NCBI GenBank assembly: GCA_905181855.1
Contig: CAJIZE010000002.1
Span: forward strand, 58,043 to 122,042
Length of the DNA: 64,000 nucleotides
Direction: 5' to 3'
Origin: an uncultured Flavobacteriales bacterium
GTDB lineage: Bacteria > Bacteroidota > Bacteroidia > Flavobacteriales_G > Salibacteraceae
The notes under the pieces are model-generated. The model worked only from the letters and a program-made list of their open reading frames with translations, did no database searches and was not told the DNA's origin. Each line of letters begins with the position of its first letter. Within the stretch, counting starts at the first letter, position 1. Below are positions 18,444 to 27,626 of this stretch, piece by piece. Both the position numbers and the translations under genes were made by a program.

Positions 18444-19393
18444 TAGACTTTAACCTTCTTTTTTATTTCTGTTAACATGATGGTTACCAAATCATTAACA
18501 GTGTAATTTGGTTTCCAATTCCAATCTTTTTGTGCAGCTGAATCATCAATGCTAGCAGGCCACGTTTTGGCGATTTGCTGTCTGAAATCAGGAGCATAAG
18601 TAATGCTAAAATTTGGTATTTGTTTTTTAATGCTGGCTGCAATTTCAGCCGGACTAAAACTGAAACCCGCAATGTTGTATGAAGTACGAACCTTGATGTT
18701 TTCAGCTGGAGCTTCCATTAACTCTAAGGTTGCTCTAATAGCATCTTCCATATACATCATAGGTAACTTGGTGTCTGCTTCTAAAAAACATTCGTACGTT
18801 CCTTTTTCAATGGCGTTGTGAAAAATAGCTACGGCATAATCGGTGGTTCCGCCACCGGGCAATGATTTGTAACCAATTAAACCAGGGTAGCGAATGCTTC
18901 TTACATCAACGCCATATTTTTGGTGGTAATAATTGCACCACAATTCGCCAGCATCCTTACCTATTCCGTAAACTGTATTAGGTTCAACAATGGTGTGTTG
19001 AGGTGTGTTTTCCTTAGGTGTATTTGGGCCAAAAACGGCAATTGAACTTGGCCAAAATATTTTTTTAATGTGTCCTTCTTTGGCTAGGTTTAAAGAATTA
19101 AAGAGTCCATCAATGGTAAGTTTCCAGCCTAGCTCTAGGTTTTTTTCGGCTGTAGCCGATAGCAAAGCAGCCAGGTTGTATACCTGTGTAATTTTTTCTT
19201 CAATTACGATTCCTTTAAAAGCATCGTAATCCATTACATTGAGCGTTATTTGCTTGTTATCAATGTTATCAGAATGTTTTAGATCAGAAACGATGACGTT
19301 TTCTACGCCATGCTTGTTTGATAATTGGTAAATCAACTCACGGCCTACTTGACCTAGAGCACCTACTATTAAAACCCGTTCCTGATTTACCAT
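18443..19393 (-). CDS. L-threonine 3-dehydrogenase, SDR type
   Basis: NAD-dependent oxidation of L-threonine to 2-amino-3-ketobutyrate by an extended short-chain dehydrogenase, the type known from flavobacteria rather than the zinc-dependent Tdh. Seen: the Rossmann motif 'VLIVGALGQVGRELI', the catalytic tyrosine/lysine in 'YGIGKDAGELWCNYY', 'IRYPGLIGYKSLPGGGTTD' and 'SYNIAGFSFSPAEIA', all in the usual order of this subfamily. A UDP-sugar epimerase is less likely because the substrate-side phrases match threonine dehydrogenases. The ATG at 19393 is chosen. The frame extends to a TTG at 19411, but that TTG lies inside the TACATTTG promoter box. The stop overlaps the next gene's ATG by one base. 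Confidence 0.88.
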   Translation of the reverse strand: MVNQERVLIVGALGQVGRELIYQLSNKHGVENVIVSDLKHSDNIDNKQITLNVMDYDAFKGIVIEEKITQVYNLAALLSATAEKNLELGWKLTIDGLFNSLNLAKEGHIKKIFWPSSIAVFGPNTPKENTPQHTIVEPNTVYGIGKDAGELWCNYYHQKYGVDVRSIRYPGLIGYKSLPGGGTTDYAVAIFHNAIEKGTYECFLEADTKLPMMYMEDAIRATLELMEAPAENIKVRTSYNIAGFSFSPAEIAASIKKQIPNFSITYAPDFRQQIAKTWPASIDDSAAQKDWNWKPNYTVNDLVTIMLTEIKKKVKV

Positions 19394-19408
19394 ATTTTCT
19401 ATTTGTAG

Positions 19409-19416
19409 CAAATGTA
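19409..19416 (-). promoter_or_regulatory. Candidate -7 promoter box (TACATTTG) for the threonine dehydrogenase gene
   Basis: On the minus strand TACATTTG fits TAnnTTTG exactly and ends 15 bases before the chosen ATG at 19393. It decides the start, because the upstream in-frame TTG is part of the box. No -33 TTG at normal spacing was found. Confidence 0.6.
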
Positions 19417-19596
19417 ATTTTTTGATTGTTTTTAAATGATAAGCTGGTTTGTTGATGAGTTGTGAGTTATTAAGTTGGTTTAATTAGTAGTAACAAATCC
19501 TAAAATCTTGGCCTACCGAGTGAATGTAACTAAGAGAAACATGATGTAGACCGCATCTTGAACTAGGCAAATTTTCAATAAAAACAAAAATGTATC

Positions 19597-19798
19597 ATGA
19601 AAAAAGTATTAAAAGTAATTAGTATTCTGTTTATTATTAACCTATTTAAGCTTTGCGCAAAGACTGGCTTCTGATGGAGATGATTTACCACCTAAAGGGG
19701 ACATAAGAATTCTAATGCTTTATAGTGAGGTAGATTTTGATATTGACTCGACTTTTGATGTAATAACCCTTTTTAGGGTCAAGGTTCTGTCTACCTAA
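19597..19798 (+). pseudogene. Frameshifted 5' remnant of a secreted-protein gene
   Basis: An ATG at 19597 opens a signal-peptide-like frame (MKKVLKVISILFIINL). The continuation expected after it, SFAQRLASDGDDL and then 'PPKGDIRILMLYSEVDFD', is in another frame starting near 19646. The original frame instead stops after 26 codons. The second frame stops at 19796-19798, where it touches the end of the OmpA-type gene on the other strand. Joined, the two parts read as the first 65-70 residues of a Bacteroidota secreted protein (cleavage SFA-Q). The rest of such a protein, normally several hundred residues, is absent. I read it as a truncated gene with one frameshift; a sequencing error could explain the frameshift but not the missing body. 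Confidence 0.65.
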
Positions 19799-21014
19799 CA
19801 AAAACAAACTCAACTCTTCGGTTTAATGCCTTGTTTTGGTTGGTTGAGTTTTCAACCATTGGTTCGGTATCACCAAAGCCAAAAAACGCAACTCGGTTTG
19901 TTTCAATGTTGTTTTGCATTAAATAAGAAGCAACTGCAGCAGCCCTTTCTTGCGAGAGCTTTAAATTGTAAGTATCTTCTCCATCCGAATCGGTATGGCC
20001 GTTTACCACTATTTTCCAAGTTAGTTTAGTGTATAAAACACTTAAAACCTGCTTCAACACTTCAAACGATTCATTTAAAATTATCGATTCATCGGTATTA
20101 AATTTAAGGTGGGTTGTTAAGTGGTAATTGCCAAGACTATCGGTTACTAAATCCGATTTGTTAAAACCCGAAAATAGTTTTAGTTCTTCTGTTTTAGCTT
20201 TGATTGATTCTACAGAACTGTAGGGTTTAAAAGATCCCGCTTTAAGAAAAACCCCTGAGTCGTATAGCTCGTCACCAGCATCGGCAATAGCTATTTTTAA
20301 ATGATAGGTTTGGTTGGGCTCTATCTTTGAGCAGGCAACTAATACTTTTGTAAGGCCATCAAATTGATACGTTAAAGAGATCTCGCCCAGATCTTTGTCT
20401 TGTTCCCAATCCAAAACTTCGCGGCCATTAAAAGGCGGGTTTGTAATGAAGTATTCTTTGTTTTTGTAGGCATTCACATTGTCCACCGAAATAGGGCCTT
20501 TGCCATCAGGCAGTTGAGCCAAATTTTTGTAGGTACCGCCATCTACTTTTTTGAGCAAAAAGGCAAAAACATCATTTAGTCCTTGGTTTACATATTCAGG
20601 ATATTCCTCAGAGCCAAAAAAGTACTCAAATGCAATGCTGTCGTATGGCGTATTAAAATCAAACTCGAGTACCACCGCATCAAGAGTAGGGGATCGAGCA
20701 ATCCTGCTTAAATCTCGATCGCCTGGTTTTAACATTGGACCACCTGTGTTTGGTGAGTTGTTTGGGCCTTTAATGTCTGGAATATAGCCTGTTGTAAGTA
20801 CTATTCCTTTTTGAAGCAAAGCTCTATTCGATTCGTTGTAAAATCTTGCTACACTTCCAGGGTTTCCTGTAAACTTTACATTAGATATTACAATGTTGCT
20901 TCCCTCGCTGATTAGCGCTGTTCGAACTAATTGTGTAGGAGAGGAAGGCCTGTTTAAAGTAAGTTGACAAAATCCTATTAAAGGAAAAAAAAGAAGAATA
21001 ATGCACAGTCTCAT
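19791..21014 (-). CDS. Choice-of-anchor-L / OmpA fusion outer membrane protein
   Basis: Exported protein that fuses an N-terminal choice-of-anchor L domain to a C-terminal OmpA peptidoglycan-binding domain. The signal peptide is 'MRLCIILLFFPLIGFC', probably cut before QLT. The first domain (about residues 20-245) shows 'LVRTALISEGSNIVISN', 'GIVLTTGYIPDIKGPN' and 'FEYFFGSEEYPEYVNQGLND', hallmarks of this domain. The OmpA domain (about 300-407) has 'VNGHTDSDGEDTYNLKLSQE', 'ASYLMQNNI' and the final 'NRRVEFVFV', so the protein is probably tethered to the cell wall rather than exported by T9SS. The gene begins 9 bases after the polyprenyl synthase stop, at the end of a four-gene minus-strand run. 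Its function beyond envelope attachment is unknown. Confidence 0.88.
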   Translation of the reverse strand: MRLCIILLFFPLIGFCQLTLNRPSSPTQLVRTALISEGSNIVISNVKFTGNPGSVARFYNESNRALLQKGIVLTTGYIPDIKGPNNSPNTGGPMLKPGDRDLSRIARSPTLDAVVLEFDFNTPYDSIAFEYFFGSEEYPEYVNQGLNDVFAFLLKKVDGGTYKNLAQLPDGKGPISVDNVNAYKNKEYFITNPPFNGREVLDWEQDKDLGEISLTYQFDGLTKVLVACSKIEPNQTYHLKIAIADAGDELYDSGVFLKAGSFKPYSSVESIKAKTEELKLFSGFNKSDLVTDSLGNYHLTTHLKFNTDESIILNESFEVLKQVLSVLYTKLTWKIVVNGHTDSDGEDTYNLKLSQERAAAVASYLMQNNIETNRVAFFGFGDTEPMVENSTNQNKALNRRVEFVFVR

Positions 21015-21023
21015 GCGATAGAG

Positions 21024-21980
21024 TTAAACTTCGCGGACTTGCAGTTTATTGGCCATATCAATAAAAAATTGTTTGTCTTGATCGCTTCCTTCAACTTGGG
21101 TAAGAAAATTAATGGCTTTTGAAAAATATTGATCTCTTAAATTGATTGCAATTTGTTTAGCGTTAGATTTTTTATAAAACTCTAAGATCTTTTCTACCTT
21201 AGAACCGTCTTTTAGCTCAAGCAATGAGAGCAATTCATCTTTATTCGTTGTTTTACTGTTTAGTGCAGTTATCAGTAAAATCGTTTTTTTATTTGCAAAG
21301 ATGTCTCCGCCAACTTGTTTTCCGAATTTATCAGGATCACCATAAGCATCTAAAATATCATCTTGTAGCTGAAAAGCAATGCCTAAATTAACGCCAAACT
21401 GACCCAATAATTTAATGTTGTCTTTTGAACCATCACCGATTATTGCACCAACCTTAAGGCTTCCTTCTAACAAAACAGCCGTTTTTAAAGTTATCATTTC
21501 AATGTACTCGTCGGTAGTTACATCCAAACGCGTTTCGAAATTAATGTCAAGCTGCTGTCCTTCACAAACTAGTATACCTGTTGAATTAAAAACACGCAGA
21601 ACTTCAGCCAAATATTTGGAGTCGCAATCAGCCAACCTTTCATAGGCTTTCATCATCAAAACATCACCACTTAAAATACCGGTGTTAAGGTCCCATTTGG
21701 TGTGAATGGTAGGCTTGCTTCTTCTGGTAGGAGCTTCATCCATGATGTCGTCATGAATCAAAGTAAAATTGTGAAACAACTCAATCGCGGCAGCCTGAGG
21801 AATAGCTTTTGAGCCATCACCACAAAAAAGCTTGCAAGCCATAGTAACCAATATTGGTCTAATACGTTTTCCTCCTAAGCTTAAAATGTAATCAACCGGA
21901 GCATAAAGCTCAGAAGGTTGTAAAGTTTCGAAATTGAGACTTTTTATTGAAGTGTTAATTTTGTTGTTTAGTGAATCCAA
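21024..21980 (-). CDS. Polyprenyl (farnesyl/geranylgeranyl) diphosphate synthase
   Basis: Trans-prenyltransferase that condenses isopentenyl diphosphate with allylic diphosphates. Both aspartate motifs are present: 'LIHDDIMDEAPTRR' (first, DDxxD) and 'QLQDDILDAYGD' (second). 'SLGGKRIRPILVTMACKLF' and 'HTKWDLNTGILSGDVLMMKA' are further family blocks. Phe is the fifth residue before the first motif, which suggests a short-chain product (C15-C20), but this is an inference. The 318-residue length is normal. The start must be TTG (21978-21980), because a stop codon lies three codons upstream and no earlier ATG exists. It follows rfbA with 6 bases between, so it is probably co-transcribed. Confidence 0.92.
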   Translation of the reverse strand: MDSLNNKINTSIKSLNFETLQPSELYAPVDYILSLGGKRIRPILVTMACKLFCGDGSKAIPQAAAIELFHNFTLIHDDIMDEAPTRRSKPTIHTKWDLNTGILSGDVLMMKAYERLADCDSKYLAEVLRVFNSTGILVCEGQQLDINFETRLDVTTDEYIEMITLKTAVLLEGSLKVGAIIGDGSKDNIKLLGQFGVNLGIAFQLQDDILDAYGDPDKFGKQVGGDIFANKKTILLITALNSKTTNKDELLSLLELKDGSKVEKILEFYKKSNAKQIAINLRDQYFSKAINFLTQVEGSDQDKQFFIDMANKLQVREV

Positions 21981-21986
21981 AAGTGA

Positions 21987-22865
21987 TTATTTAAACGATT
22001 TTTCTTGTTTTAATAGGCGCAATAGATATTCACCATATCCGCTTTTTTTCAAGGGCTCAGCTAAAGCCACTAATTGCTCACGATTTATGTAACTCATTCG
22101 GTAAGCAATTTCTTCGATACAGCTTATTTTAAGACCTTGTCTTTTTTCAAGTACTTCTACAAACGAGCTTGCTTCCAACAAAGAATCAATGGTTCCTGTG
22201 TCAAGCCAAGCGGTTCCTCTGTCTAGAATTTGAACACTTAATTTCCCTTTTTCAAGGTAAATTTTATTTATGTCGGTAATTTCATATTCACCTCTTGCTG
22301 AAGGCTTCAGGTTTTTTGCGATTTCAACCACGTCATTATCGTAAAAATACAAACCGGGTACTGCAAAATTTGACTTAGGATGTTCCGGTTTTTCTTCAAT
22401 TGAAATAGCCTTTCGGTTGTCATCAAATTCCACAACACCATACCTTTCAGGGTTATTTACATGATAAGCGAAAACAACACCACCATCAGGGTCAATTGAC
22501 TCACGAAGTTTGGTGGGCATTTTAGAGGCGTAGAATATATTGTCACCAAGCACTAAGGCAACCTTGTCTCTTCCTATAAATTCTTCGCCAATCACAAAGG
22601 CTTGTGCCAGTCCGTTAGGCACTTCTTGAGCCTTGTAACTGAACCTGCAACCAAGTTTACTTCCATCACCTAAAAGCATTTCGAAGTTTGGTAAGTCATG
22701 TGGAGTAGATATGATTAGAATGTCTTTGATGCCGGCTAACATTAACAACGATAGGGGGTAATAAATCATTGGCTTGTCGTAAACTGGCATTAATTGCTTG
22801 CTTACCGCTAATGTTAAGGGGTGCAAACGTGTGCCTGAGCCTCCGGCTAAAATGATTCCTTTCAT
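21987..22865 (-). CDS. rfbA: Glucose-1-phosphate thymidylyltransferase
   Basis: Makes dTDP-glucose from glucose-1-phosphate and dTTP, the first step of dTDP-rhamnose synthesis for surface polysaccharide. The nucleotide-binding signature '[18 protein letters not shown]' opens the protein. '[18 protein letters not shown]', '[10 protein letters not shown]', '[19 protein letters not shown]' and '[17 protein letters not shown]' follow as in RmlA enzymes. 292 residues is the usual size. The other rhamnose genes (rmlB, C, D) are not beside it, so this copy stands alone between a polyprenyl synthase and an RND exporter, both on the same strand and closely spaced (6 and 8 bases). Polyprenyl carrier and sugar-nucleotide supply would fit envelope glycan synthesis, which is inference. 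Confidence 0.96.
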   Translation of the reverse strand: MKGIILAGGSGTRLHPLTLAVSKQLMPVYDKPMIYYPLSLLMLAGIKDILIISTPHDLPNFEMLLGDGSKLGCRFSYKAQEVPNGLAQAFVIGEEFIGRDKVALVLGDNIFYASKMPTKLRESIDPDGGVVFAYHVNNPERYGVVEFDDNRKAISIEEKPEHPKSNFAVPGLYFYDNDVVEIAKNLKPSARGEYEITDINKIYLEKGKLSVQILDRGTAWLDTGTIDSLLEASSFVEVLEKRQGLKISCIEEIAYRMSYINREQLVALAEPLKKSGYGEYLLRLLKQEKSFK

Positions 22866-22873
22866 ATAATTGG

Positions 22874-25270
22874 TTATTGAATGTTGTGCTTTCCTTTAAC
22901 AACTGTTAAGTCATTTAGTTCAATGTCTTCTTCTTCATCATAGATATACATGTAAGGTTCTTTAAATGCCTTGGTCAAGATTTTCTTTTCGAGTGTTAAA
23001 AGCATAGACGGTAAAAATATAAGATTTGAGATCATTGCGACCAACAGTGTGAATGACACAAGCACTCCTAATGCTTGGGTTCCTCCAAATTGTGATGAAT
23101 CAAACACCGAAAAGCCAAAGAATAAAATAACTGATGTGTAGAACATGCTAACTCCAATTTCACGCAAGGCCATCAAAACTGAGTCGCCAATATTTAGATG
23201 GCGCGTAGTAAGTTCTTGCCGAAATTTGGCTAAAAAGTGAATGGTGTCATCTACTGATATACCAAAGGCAATGCTAAACACCAAAATAGTGGAGGGTTTA
23301 ATGTTTATCCCAAAGTAGCCCATCATACCTGCAGTTAAAATCAATGGAATCAAATTGGTTGCTATAGAGATTAAAATCATCCTTAAGGATGAAAAAAGCA
23401 AAGCCATAATAAGCCCAACAATGATAATGGCGATAAACAAACTAATAAACAGGTTTTTGACCATGTACTTGGTTCCGGCAAGGTATACAATGCTCTCACC
23501 TGTAATTTTTACATCGTATTTTTCAGGGGGTAAAATAGAATCAATTTTTGGCCCTAAATCAGCTAAAAGACTGTCCATTTGGTAGGTTCCTAAATCAGCA
23601 ATTTGTACATTGACTCTTGCGTATTGTTGGCTCGTGTCAATAAAGCTTTTAAGAAAATCTCGGTTGTCGCTAGCATTTCCAATATAGGGTTTAAAGAATG
23701 CTTTTTCACGCGAATTTATTAGCCTATATTGCTTTGGGTTTCCTCCATAAAATGCCTGTCTTGTAAATTTAATTCCATCAACTATTGAAAATGGTTTTGA
23801 AAGAAACGGATACGTCGCAAAAAGCTCTTGAAGCTTCTCCATTCTTTTTAGAGTAGATGTTTTTAATACCTCTCGTGGTTTTTTGGCGTCAATGTAAATG
23901 TTGAAAGGCATTACACCAGAAAAATTATCTTCAAAGAATTTAAGATCTCGACGAACTTTATGGTTCATAGGTAAGTCATCAACCAAATTTCCTGTAGCCT
24001 TAATATGAGAAATACCGAAACATGAAATTATTATAGCAACAGCAAAAATCCAATAAACGGTTGTTCTGTGACCTTTTACAATGATGATTAATACATCAAC
24101 AATTTTATTTACCCATTTGTAATCTAAATGATTTGTATGTTTTAATGATGGCGGTGATAGATAACTGAATGAAATAGGAATGACTAATATTGAAAAGACA
24201 AACAAGTTTAAAATACTAATTGAAGCAATTATTCCGAACTCAATCAACAAAGTGCTATTGGTGAAAATAAAAGTTAAAAAACCAACAGCCGTTGTAGCAT
24301 TGGTAAGTAAAGTAGCTCTCCCAATTTTTTGAATTACCCTTGATAAGGCTTTTGCTTTATTTCCATGGTCGCGGTATTCACTGTGGTATTTATTAATCAA
24401 GAAAATACAATTCGGGATTCCGATAACAATTACCAATGGAGGAATAATAGAAGAGAGAACCGTAAGTTTAAAGCCTAAAATGGCCATAGTGCCAAGAGCC
24501 CAAACTACACCCATTGCTACAACTAGGATTGATATTGCAACTGGTTTTACGGATCTAAAAAAGAAGAATAATATAAGAATTGTAACAAAAAATGCTAAGG
24601 CCACAAACATTCCCAGTTCTGATTTTATCAGTTGGGTCATTACTGTTCTTATGTGCGGTAAACCCGAATAGTGAATCTCAATATTGTGTTTTTTAGCAAA
24701 ATCATCGGTTTTTTCATTTATAGCACCAATTACAACCTTACGTTCATCAGAATAGAACATGTTTTTGTCTACTGAGACAGCCATTATTGATGTGTTGGTT
24801 TCAGAGTTAAACAAAATACCATCGTAAAAAGGCAAATTGTTTACTTGGCGTTGAAGCTCTTTAAGTTCTTCTAGGGTCGAAACTTTTCCTGTTACAACAG
24901 ACTTAAGTTCGAATTTTTTTTCTTCTGAGTTTTTAACTAGGTTGTAAACTTGAGTTGCGGAAACCACTGTGTCAACTCCTTCAATTCTTTTTAATTCTTG
25001 ATTTAAATCATACCAATCGTTAAAGAGATCTACGTCGTCGTAAAGGTTTTTTTGTATTCCAATAGCAAAAATTAGACTTGGCTCGCCAAATTTTTCACGA
25101 AACTGAGAATATTCAATTATGGTGCTGTCGTTGTCGGGCAACATTTTAGGAAGCCCATGCATTAGCTCTACTTTGGTTGCAAAGATTGACATTACAGCTG
25201 TTAGCACACCTAATGTGCCAATGAGTAAAAGCCTCTGTTTTAATATGAATCGTGAAATTTTAGCCCACAT
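22874..25270 (-). CDS. MMPL/RND-superfamily exporter (lipid exporter type)
   Basis: Inner-membrane RND-superfamily protein of the MMPL/sterol-sensing type, probably moving a lipid or hydrophobic envelope molecule; substrate unknown. Two similar halves are visible, each a TM helix, a large periplasmic loop and five TM helices. The first TM cluster contains '[20 protein letters not shown]' and '[20 protein letters not shown]'; the second contains '[20 protein letters not shown]'. The second half keeps the Asp pair expected of the proton relay. There is no adaptor gene alongside. The ATG at 25270 ('[18 protein letters not shown]') is chosen over a TTG 21 codons upstream because it starts directly before TM1 and a near-consensus box, GATATTTG, precedes it by 11 bases. 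Confidence 0.9.
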   Translation of the reverse strand: MWAKISRFILKQRLLLIGTLGVLTAVMSIFATKVELMHGLPKMLPDNDSTIIEYSQFREKFGEPSLIFAIGIQKNLYDDVDLFNDWYDLNQELKRIEGVDTVVSATQVYNLVKNSEEKKFELKSVVTGKVSTLEELKELQRQVNNLPFYDGILFNSETNTSIMAVSVDKNMFYSDERKVVIGAINEKTDDFAKKHNIEIHYSGLPHIRTVMTQLIKSELGMFVALAFFVTILILFFFFRSVKPVAISILVVAMGVVWALGTMAILGFKLTVLSSIIPPLVIVIGIPNCIFLINKYHSEYRDHGNKAKALSRVIQKIGRATLLTNATTAVGFLTFIFTNSTLLIEFGIIASISILNLFVFSILVIPISFSYLSPPSLKHTNHLDYKWVNKIVDVLIIIVKGHRTTVYWIFAVAIIISCFGISHIKATGNLVDDLPMNHKVRRDLKFFEDNFSGVMPFNIYIDAKKPREVLKTSTLKRMEKLQELFATYPFLSKPFSIVDGIKFTRQAFYGGNPKQYRLINSREKAFFKPYIGNASDNRDFLKSFIDTSQQYARVNVQIADLGTYQMDSLLADLGPKIDSILPPEKYDVKITGESIVYLAGTKYMVKNLFISLFIAIIIVGLIMALLFSSLRMILISIATNLIPLILTAGMMGYFGINIKPSTILVFSIAFGISVDDTIHFLAKFRQELTTRHLNIGDSVLMALREIGVSMFYTSVILFFGFSVFDSSQFGGTQALGVLVSFTLLVAMISNLIFLPSMLLTLEKKILTKAFKEPYMYIYDEEEDIELNDLTVVKGKHNIQ

Positions 25271-25443
25271 AATTGAGTTTGCAAATATCTTATTATTAAC
25301 AGAATAGCTATAATCATTTATCATTATTAGCAATTCGATGAAATTGAGTGTTTTTTAACGAAAAACACTGTAGATATAAAGTCACCAAATTAATTTTTTT
25401 ACTCAGGTACAGCATTTAAAGGTGGCTTGCCCATTCAATGAAT

Positions 25444-25451
25444 TAAATTTG
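25444..25451 (+). promoter_or_regulatory. Candidate -7 promoter box (TAAATTTG)
   Basis: TAAATTTG fits TAnnTTTG exactly and ends 8 bases before the lipoprotein ATG at 25460, implying a very short leader. A TTG lies 14 bases upstream of the box, shorter than the usual spacing. Confidence 0.55.
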
Positions 25452-25459
25452 CTTTTGAA

Positions 25460-26641
25460 ATGACCTTTTTTCTTCGTAAACATATAGCTAAGTTGGTTGC
25501 AGGATTTATAACCCTGACAATGTTCGGCTGTTCGGCACAGAATTATTTTGATAGCGGCAATTATGAGTTAGCTATTGAAAAAGCAATTAAGCAATTAAAC
25601 AGAAACCCATCGAATATTGAGTCTATCGATATGATAAACAGCGCGTTTAATAAAGCAAATGAAAATGACTTATCGACAATCACGAAAGAATTAAACGGTA
25701 ATAATGAAATTAACTGGACAAGTATTTATTATAAATACAAAGCCATTGTTGAAAGGCAAAAGAAAATAGGGATGGTTGATAATCTTGATTATTCAATTGA
25801 GTTTACTGATTATGAAAGTTTGATGAAAGAGGCACAATCTAAAGCTGCTGAAACATACTATCTGAGCGCTCAAGATCAAATTGATAAAAATGAAACCAAA
25901 AAAGACCATCAAAAAGCATATGCTATATTAACACAAGCAAATAAAATATATCCGGGTTACAAAAATGTTTCCACCAAAATGGCTGTAGAAAGAGCTGCTG
26001 GAATGTTTCGCGTTTTGGTAGTGATTGACAACCCAAAAAAACTAGCGTTAACCGAACAAGCTAAAAGCCAGATGCTTGATAATAATTTTTCTACTTTAAA
26101 CTCAACCTGGGTGATGTATTTTAATTCATACCTAGCTGGAGAATACTACGATTATACCGCCCTTTTTGAACTCACTCATTTTTTGGTTGAAAGCGACAAA
26201 GAGATTAAACAGAATTATGCTGATTCAAAAGAAATAATCGAAAAGTATGTTGAGCGAAAAGACGCTAAGGGAAATCTGATTAAAAATGAAAAAGGAGAGG
26301 TTATTAAAGACCCGGTTAAGAAAACTATAAAAGCAAAAGTAAGAAAAACGACGCGATCAAAAGAGTCCGAAATCAGAGGAAAACTAATACTAATCGACAA
26401 TTTTGAAATGAACAACTTTAAGGAAGTTCCGATATCTGAAAAGTATCAATTTAAAAGTGAATCAGCTTCATTTGTTAGTGGAAAAAAGGGCGCATTAACC
26501 TCTGAGAGTAAATCGTTGATAAAACAAAAAATCAAAACCTTTCCGACCTACCAACAAATGATTTTGGATAATGCTGGTTTGATTTCGGATGCGATAAAGT
26601 ACACTATTCGTAAAAATCAGTCGAGTTTCGGGAATAAGTAA
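25460..26641 (+). CDS. Lipoprotein of unknown function with TPR-like N-terminus
   Basis: I do not recognise a characterised family. The signal peptide ends in the lipobox 'LTMFGC', so the mature protein should be lipid-anchored in the envelope. Directly after it, 'YFDSGNYELAIEKAIKQL' looks like a tetratricopeptide-type helix pair. A second helical stretch ('DHQKAYAILTQANKIYPG', about residues 150-170) is similar. The middle of the protein (about 265-310) is Lys/Glu-rich and low in complexity ('KDAKGNLIKNEKGEVIKDPV'). It ends in a helical region. It is divergent from the MMPL exporter and precedes metF by 28 bases, but no functional link follows from that. 393 residues. Confidence 0.8.
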   Translation: MTFFLRKHIAKLVAGFITLTMFGCSAQNYFDSGNYELAIEKAIKQLNRNPSNIESIDMINSAFNKANENDLSTITKELNGNNEINWTSIYYKYKAIVERQKKIGMVDNLDYSIEFTDYESLMKEAQSKAAETYYLSAQDQIDKNETKKDHQKAYAILTQANKIYPGYKNVSTKMAVERAAGMFRVLVVIDNPKKLALTEQAKSQMLDNNFSTLNSTWVMYFNSYLAGEYYDYTALFELTHFLVESDKEIKQNYADSKEIIEKYVERKDAKGNLIKNEKGEVIKDPVKKTIKAKVRKTTRSKESEIRGKLILIDNFEMNNFKEVPISEKYQFKSESASFVSGKKGALTSESKSLIKQKIKTFPTYQQMILDNAGLISDAIKYTIRKNQSSFGNK

Positions 26642-26669
26642 TTCGTTTAAACTATTATTTTTACCGCCA

Positions 26670-27626
26670 ATGAATGTAATTAAAACACTTGAGGCGAACA
26701 AAGGCAAAACGCTTTTTTCATTTGAAATACTACCTCCGTTAAAAGGTAAAAACATAAAGTATATTTACGATGCTATTGATCCGTTAATGGAGTTTAATCC
26801 TTCTTTTATTAATGTTACTTATCATCGTGAGGAGTATGTTTACAAAAAGCGAGAAAAGGGGTTTTTAGAAAAAATATCCATTCGTAAAAGACCTGGTACA
26901 GTTGGTATTTGTGCCGCCATTCAAAATAAATATGGTGTTATAACTGTACCTCATTTAACATGTGGAGGGTTTTCAATGGAGGAAACTGAAAACGCCTTAA
27001 TCGATTTAAACTTTTTGGGTATTAACAACATATTAGCATTAAGGGGTGACCCAGTTAAAACTGAGTTAAGTTTTGAGCCTGAATCAGATGGTCACGAACA
27101 CGCAGAAGATTTAGTGAGACAAGCAGCACAGATGAATCAAGGAAACTTTCTTGATGAAGAAATAAAAAACCCAGAACCGACAACCTTTTGTATAGGAGTA
27201 GCAGGGTATCCTGAAAAGCACTATGAGGCAATGAATCCTAATCAGGATATTCAGTTTTTAAAACAAAAGATTGATGCAGGAGCACACTACGTAGTTACCC
27301 AAATGTTTTTTGATAATAAAAAATATTTCGATTTCGTAGATAATTGCAGAGCGGCAGGAATTACTGTTCCTATTATACCGGGCATAAAACCAATCACAAC
27401 GTTAAAACATATAGCGTTTATTCCAAAAACTTTTCATGTTGACTTACCCGACGAATTTGCAAATGCATTATTAGTTTGCAAAACCAATCAAGAAGTAGCT
27501 AAAGTTGGAGTAGATTGGATGATAAAGCAATCGAAAGAACTAAAAGCAGCAAAAGTACCTTGTATACATTATTACACAATGGGTAAATCAACCCACGTTA
27601 CAGAAATAGTAAAGGCTGTTTTTTAA
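26670..27626 (+). CDS. metF: Methylenetetrahydrofolate reductase
   Basis: FAD-dependent reduction of 5,10-methylene-THF to 5-methyl-THF, supplying the methyl group for methionine. The TIM-barrel starts 'TLFSFEILPPLKG', whose Glu is the expected catalytic residue. It continues with 'INVTYHREEYVYKK', 'PHLTCGGFSMEETENALIDL', 'NILALRGDP' (FAD-binding loop), 'FCIGVAGYPEKHYEAMN' and 'GAHYVVTQMFFDNKKYFDF', all conserved MetF blocks. 318 residues is the bacterial length. It lies 28 bases after the lipoprotein gene. Its stop codon overlaps the convergent ferritin stop (shared TTAA at 27623-27626). Confidence 0.97.
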   Translation: MNVIKTLEANKGKTLFSFEILPPLKGKNIKYIYDAIDPLMEFNPSFINVTYHREEYVYKKREKGFLEKISIRKRPGTVGICAAIQNKYGVITVPHLTCGGFSMEETENALIDLNFLGINNILALRGDPVKTELSFEPESDGHEHAEDLVRQAAQMNQGNFLDEEIKNPEPTTFCIGVAGYPEKHYEAMNPNQDIQFLKQKIDAGAHYVVTQMFFDNKKYFDFVDNCRAAGITVPIIPGIKPITTLKHIAFIPKTFHVDLPDEFANALLVCKTNQEVAKVGVDWMIKQSKELKAAKVPCIHYYTMGKSTHVTEIVKAVF

